From: Affinirhizobium straminoryzae
Lineage (GTDB): Bacteria > Pseudomonadota > Alphaproteobacteria > Rhizobiales > Rhizobiaceae
Length of the DNA stretch: 64,000 nt
NCBI RefSeq assembly: GCF_007004135.1
Contig: NZ_VJMG01000016.1
Span: 62,001 to 126,000 of the forward strand
Direction: 5' to 3'
Both the position numbers and the translations under genes were made by a program. Shown piece after piece: positions 61,983-64,000 of the stretch (position 1 is the first letter of the stretch; the number at the start of each line of letters is the position of its first letter). The notes under the pieces were generated by a model that worked only from the letters and a program-made list of their open reading frames with translations, made no database searches and was not told the origin of the DNA.

Positions 61983-63845
61983 ATGATCGACGCCCTGTTC
62001 CGCTTCTTCGAAACCCGTATCGACCCCTTCGCCGCCCGGCGGGATCTGCGCCCGCCGAATGGCACGATCGCCTTCATCTGGTTCTATGTGCGCCAGGCGA
62101 GAGCCCCCTTCTTCGCCATGCTGGTGCTGGGCGGCCTGACGGCAGCCATCGAGGCGGCGCTCTTCTGGTTTGTCGGCCGGCTCGTCGATATCCTTGCCTC
62201 GGTCGAGCGGGCGGCCGGCTGGTCCGGACTGCTGGCGGCACATGGCTGGGAACTCGCCGGCATGCTGGTGCTGATCGGCCTCGTGCGCTTTCTCGTCACC
62301 ATGGCGACTGCCCTCATCGACCAGCAGGTGATCACGCCCGGCTTCTACAATCTGGTGCGCTGGCAATCCTACCAGCACGTGGCGCGCCAATCGATTTCCT
62401 TCTTCCAGAACGATTTCGCCGGTCGCATCGTCACAAAAGTCTGGTCCGGCGGCCAGGCCGCGGGCGACCTCGTGACCTCGCTGATGGAAAGCGTGTGGTT
62501 CGTCGCCGTCTATTCCATCTCCATGATGGCACTGATCGGCGGGCTGGACTGGCGCCTCGCCCTTGTCGTGCTCGTCTGGGTCGTCATCTTCTCCTTCCTC
62601 GCCCGCTTCTTCGTGCCGCGCATCCGCTATCACTCCCGCGAAACGGCGGAAGCCGCCTCGATGCTGAGCGGACGCATGGTGGATGCCTACAGCAACATCC
62701 AGACGCTGCGCCTGTTCGGCCGCGACGATGTCAACGACCGCTACATGCGGGAAGGGTTCGACATCTTCCAGTCGGCCACCATGATGTTCACCCGCTTCAT
62801 CACCGGGGTCCGGGCCTCGCTGGCGCTGTTGTCCGGCGTGATGATCACCACCATGGCGGCGCTCTGCATTCATCTTTGGCTGTCCGGCCGCATCAGCGCA
62901 GGCGCGGTGGCCTTCACGCTGGCGCTGGTGCTGCGGCTGAACTTCCTGCTCGGCCGCCTGATGACCCAGTTCAACGGCATCATGCGCAATTTCGGCACGG
63001 TGCAGAACGCCGCCGAGCTGATCTCGCAGCCGATCGGCCTCGTGGACCGCCCGAACGCACCGGCACTGACCATCAATGCACCGGAAATCCGCTTCGAGGA
63101 TGTCAGCTTCCACTATGGTCGGGACAAGGGCGTCATCGATCACCTTTCGCTGACGATCCGACCGGGCGAGAAGGTCGGTATCGTCGGCCGGTCCGGCGCC
63201 GGGAAATCCACGCTCGTCAATCTCCTGCTGCGCTTTTACGATGTAGAAGGCGGCCGTATTCTGATCGACGGGCAGGATATTGCCGGCGTGACGCAGGAAT
63301 CGCTGCGCGGCCAGATCGGCATGGTTACGCAGGATACCTCGCTGCTGCATCGCTCGATCCGCGACAACATCCTGTTCGGCCGGCAGGACGCCAGCGATGC
63401 GCAGTTGCTGCTGGCGGCCGAGCGCGCCGAGGCGGACGGGTTCATTCAGGCGCTGGAGGACCAGCGCGGCCGCAAGGGGTTCGACGCCCATGTCGGCGAG
63501 CGCGGCGTAAAACTCTCCGGCGGCCAGCGTCAGCGCATCGCGATTGCCCGCGTGATGCTGAAGGATGCGCCGATCCTCGTGCTGGACGAGGCGACCTCGG
63601 CGCTGGATTCCGAGGTGGAGGCGGCGATCCAGTCCAATCTCGATGTCCTGATGCAGGGCAAGACGGTGCTGGCCATTGCCCACCGCCTCTCCACCATCGC
63701 AGCGCTTGACCGGCTGATCGTGATGGATCGAGGTCGCATCGTGCAGCAGGGCACCCATGCCGAGCTGATTGCGAAAGGCGGGCTTTACGCAGAACTCTGG
63801 TCGCGCCAGTCCGGCGGCTTCATCGCCGTGGACGACCCTGCCTGA
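61983..63845 (+). CDS. ABC exporter half-transporter (permease-ATPase fusion)
   Basis: 620-residue exporter closely related to the one at 58717. The membrane domain is about 40-330. The ATPase has Walker A GRSGAGKSTL (about 402), signature LSGGQRQRIAIAR (about 509) and Walker B ILVLDEATSALDSE (about 530). Both ATPase sites look intact, so each could work as a homodimer. Substrate unknown. The ATG at 61983 is followed by IDALFRFFETRIDPFA. Confidence 0.93.
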   Translation: MIDALFRFFETRIDPFAARRDLRPPNGTIAFIWFYVRQARAPFFAMLVLGGLTAAIEAALFWFVGRLVDILASVERAAGWSGLLAAHGWELAGMLVLIGLVRFLVTMATALIDQQVITPGFYNLVRWQSYQHVARQSISFFQNDFAGRIVTKVWSGGQAAGDLVTSLMESVWFVAVYSISMMALIGGLDWRLALVVLVWVVIFSFLARFFVPRIRYHSRETAEAASMLSGRMVDAYSNIQTLRLFGRDDVNDRYMREGFDIFQSATMMFTRFITGVRASLALLSGVMITTMAALCIHLWLSGRISAGAVAFTLALVLRLNFLLGRLMTQFNGIMRNFGTVQNAAELISQPIGLVDRPNAPALTINAPEIRFEDVSFHYGRDKGVIDHLSLTIRPGEKVGIVGRSGAGKSTLVNLLLRFYDVEGGRILIDGQDIAGVTQESLRGQIGMVTQDTSLLHRSIRDNILFGRQDASDAQLLLAAERAEADGFIQALEDQRGRKGFDAHVGERGVKLSGGQRQRIAIARVMLKDAPILVLDEATSALDSEVEAAIQSNLDVLMQGKTVLAIAHRLSTIAALDRLIVMDRGRIVQQGTHAELIAKGGLYAELWSRQSGGFIAVDDPA

Positions 63846-63849
63846 GGCA

Positions 63850-64000
63850 TCACGGCGCCGGTGGCAGGATCAAGTCGCCGATCAGGCCGTAATGGTTCGA
63901 TCCGTGCGCATCCGCGATGCGCGTCACCTGTTTGATGCCGATCGGTGCCTTCACATAGATGTGGTCGATCGGCACGCCCCAGTCGCCAGCGCCCACCGGC
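63850..64000 (-). CDS. Endonuclease/exonuclease/phosphatase-family protein, 5' part missing
   Basis: Only the C-terminal 49 residues are in the window. PIDHIYVK followed by GSNHYGLIGDLILPP matches the end of the EEP fold, where an Asp-His pair (usually SDHxP) is replaced by SNHY. The rest, including the start, lies beyond the right edge. Confidence 0.7.
   Translation of the reverse strand, partial: PVGAGDWGVPIDHIYVKAPIGIKQVTRIADAHGSNHYGLIGDLILPPAP

Noticed and set aside
61788-63758. 656-codon leftward open frame over the second ABC exporter
   Set aside because: Antisense shadow of an intact exporter with all ATPase motifs.
1-64000. CRISPR arrays, insertion sequences, prophage genes, tRNA or rRNA genes
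   Set aside because: No regularly spaced repeats, transposase or phage-structural proteins, and no tRNA- or rRNA-like sequences were recognised by eye; short tRNAs could be missed without a covariance search.

Overview
This window is chromosomal-looking DNA from an alphaproteobacterium of the Rhizobiaceae (Rhizobium/Agrobacterium/Sinorhizobium type). The DNA is GC-rich. Pointers to this family are a fused trpE(G) gene behind a 14-codon trpL leader ending WWWAR, a choXWV choline importer, a NolR-type ArsR regulator, a RirA-type iron box (TGA-N9-TCA) before a haem receptor, the carboxyspermidine polyamine pathway, and a rhizobial-type flagellin. No rRNA, tRNA, insertion sequence, prophage or CRISPR array was seen.

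Region 1 (1-9.8 kb): a partial omega-amino-acid aminotransferase, a NolR-like regulator, and a leftward operon choX-choW-choV plus a HugZ/PPOX-type gene. It is divergent from a pseudoazurin gene with an FNR/FixK-type box. An unknown gene paired with DUF2333 follows, then a LuxR-type regulator overlapping a PAS protein. Region 2 (10-22 kb): an iron-regulated TonB haem receptor, formate-tetrahydrofolate ligase, a diguanylate cyclase, an extensin-like protein, a chemoreceptor, the trpL/trpE(G) attenuation unit, an acetyltransferase and a DSP-type phosphatase. Region 3 (22-34 kb): a CDF metal exporter, QueF, DUF2076, HupE, a ClpP-family protease, three alpha/beta hydrolases, the nspC/carboxynorspermidine synthase operon, a second diguanylate cyclase and a BenE transporter.

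Region 4 (34-42.9 kb): a BrnT/BrnA toxin-antitoxin pair, leuA behind a leucine-rich leader peptide, an ECF-type sigma/anti-sigma pair, a metallophosphoesterase, a NUDIX hydrolase, a glutathionyl-hydroquinone reductase, two acetyltransferases and a methyltransferase. Region 5 (43-52.6 kb): a leftward MoxR-DUF58-BatA/DUF4159-membrane protein operon, divergent from a rightward DUF1285-NUDIX-CCA operon. Region 6 (52.6-64 kb): two small conserved proteins, hemF, a lone flagellin, a hydrolase with a long disordered tail, trmL, and two half-size ABC exporters flanking a degenerate GGDEF-like protein. The first exporter is preceded by a 16-codon upstream ORF with a perfect Shine-Dalgarno. The window ends in the 3' part of an endonuclease/exonuclease/phosphatase-family gene.

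Most genes are housekeeping or metabolic. The most distinctive content is regulatory: three leader ORFs (trpL, a leucine leader, and an unexplained one before the ABC exporter), tandem iron boxes, an FNR-type box and a NolR-type box. All assignments come from reading the sequence; no database search was run.
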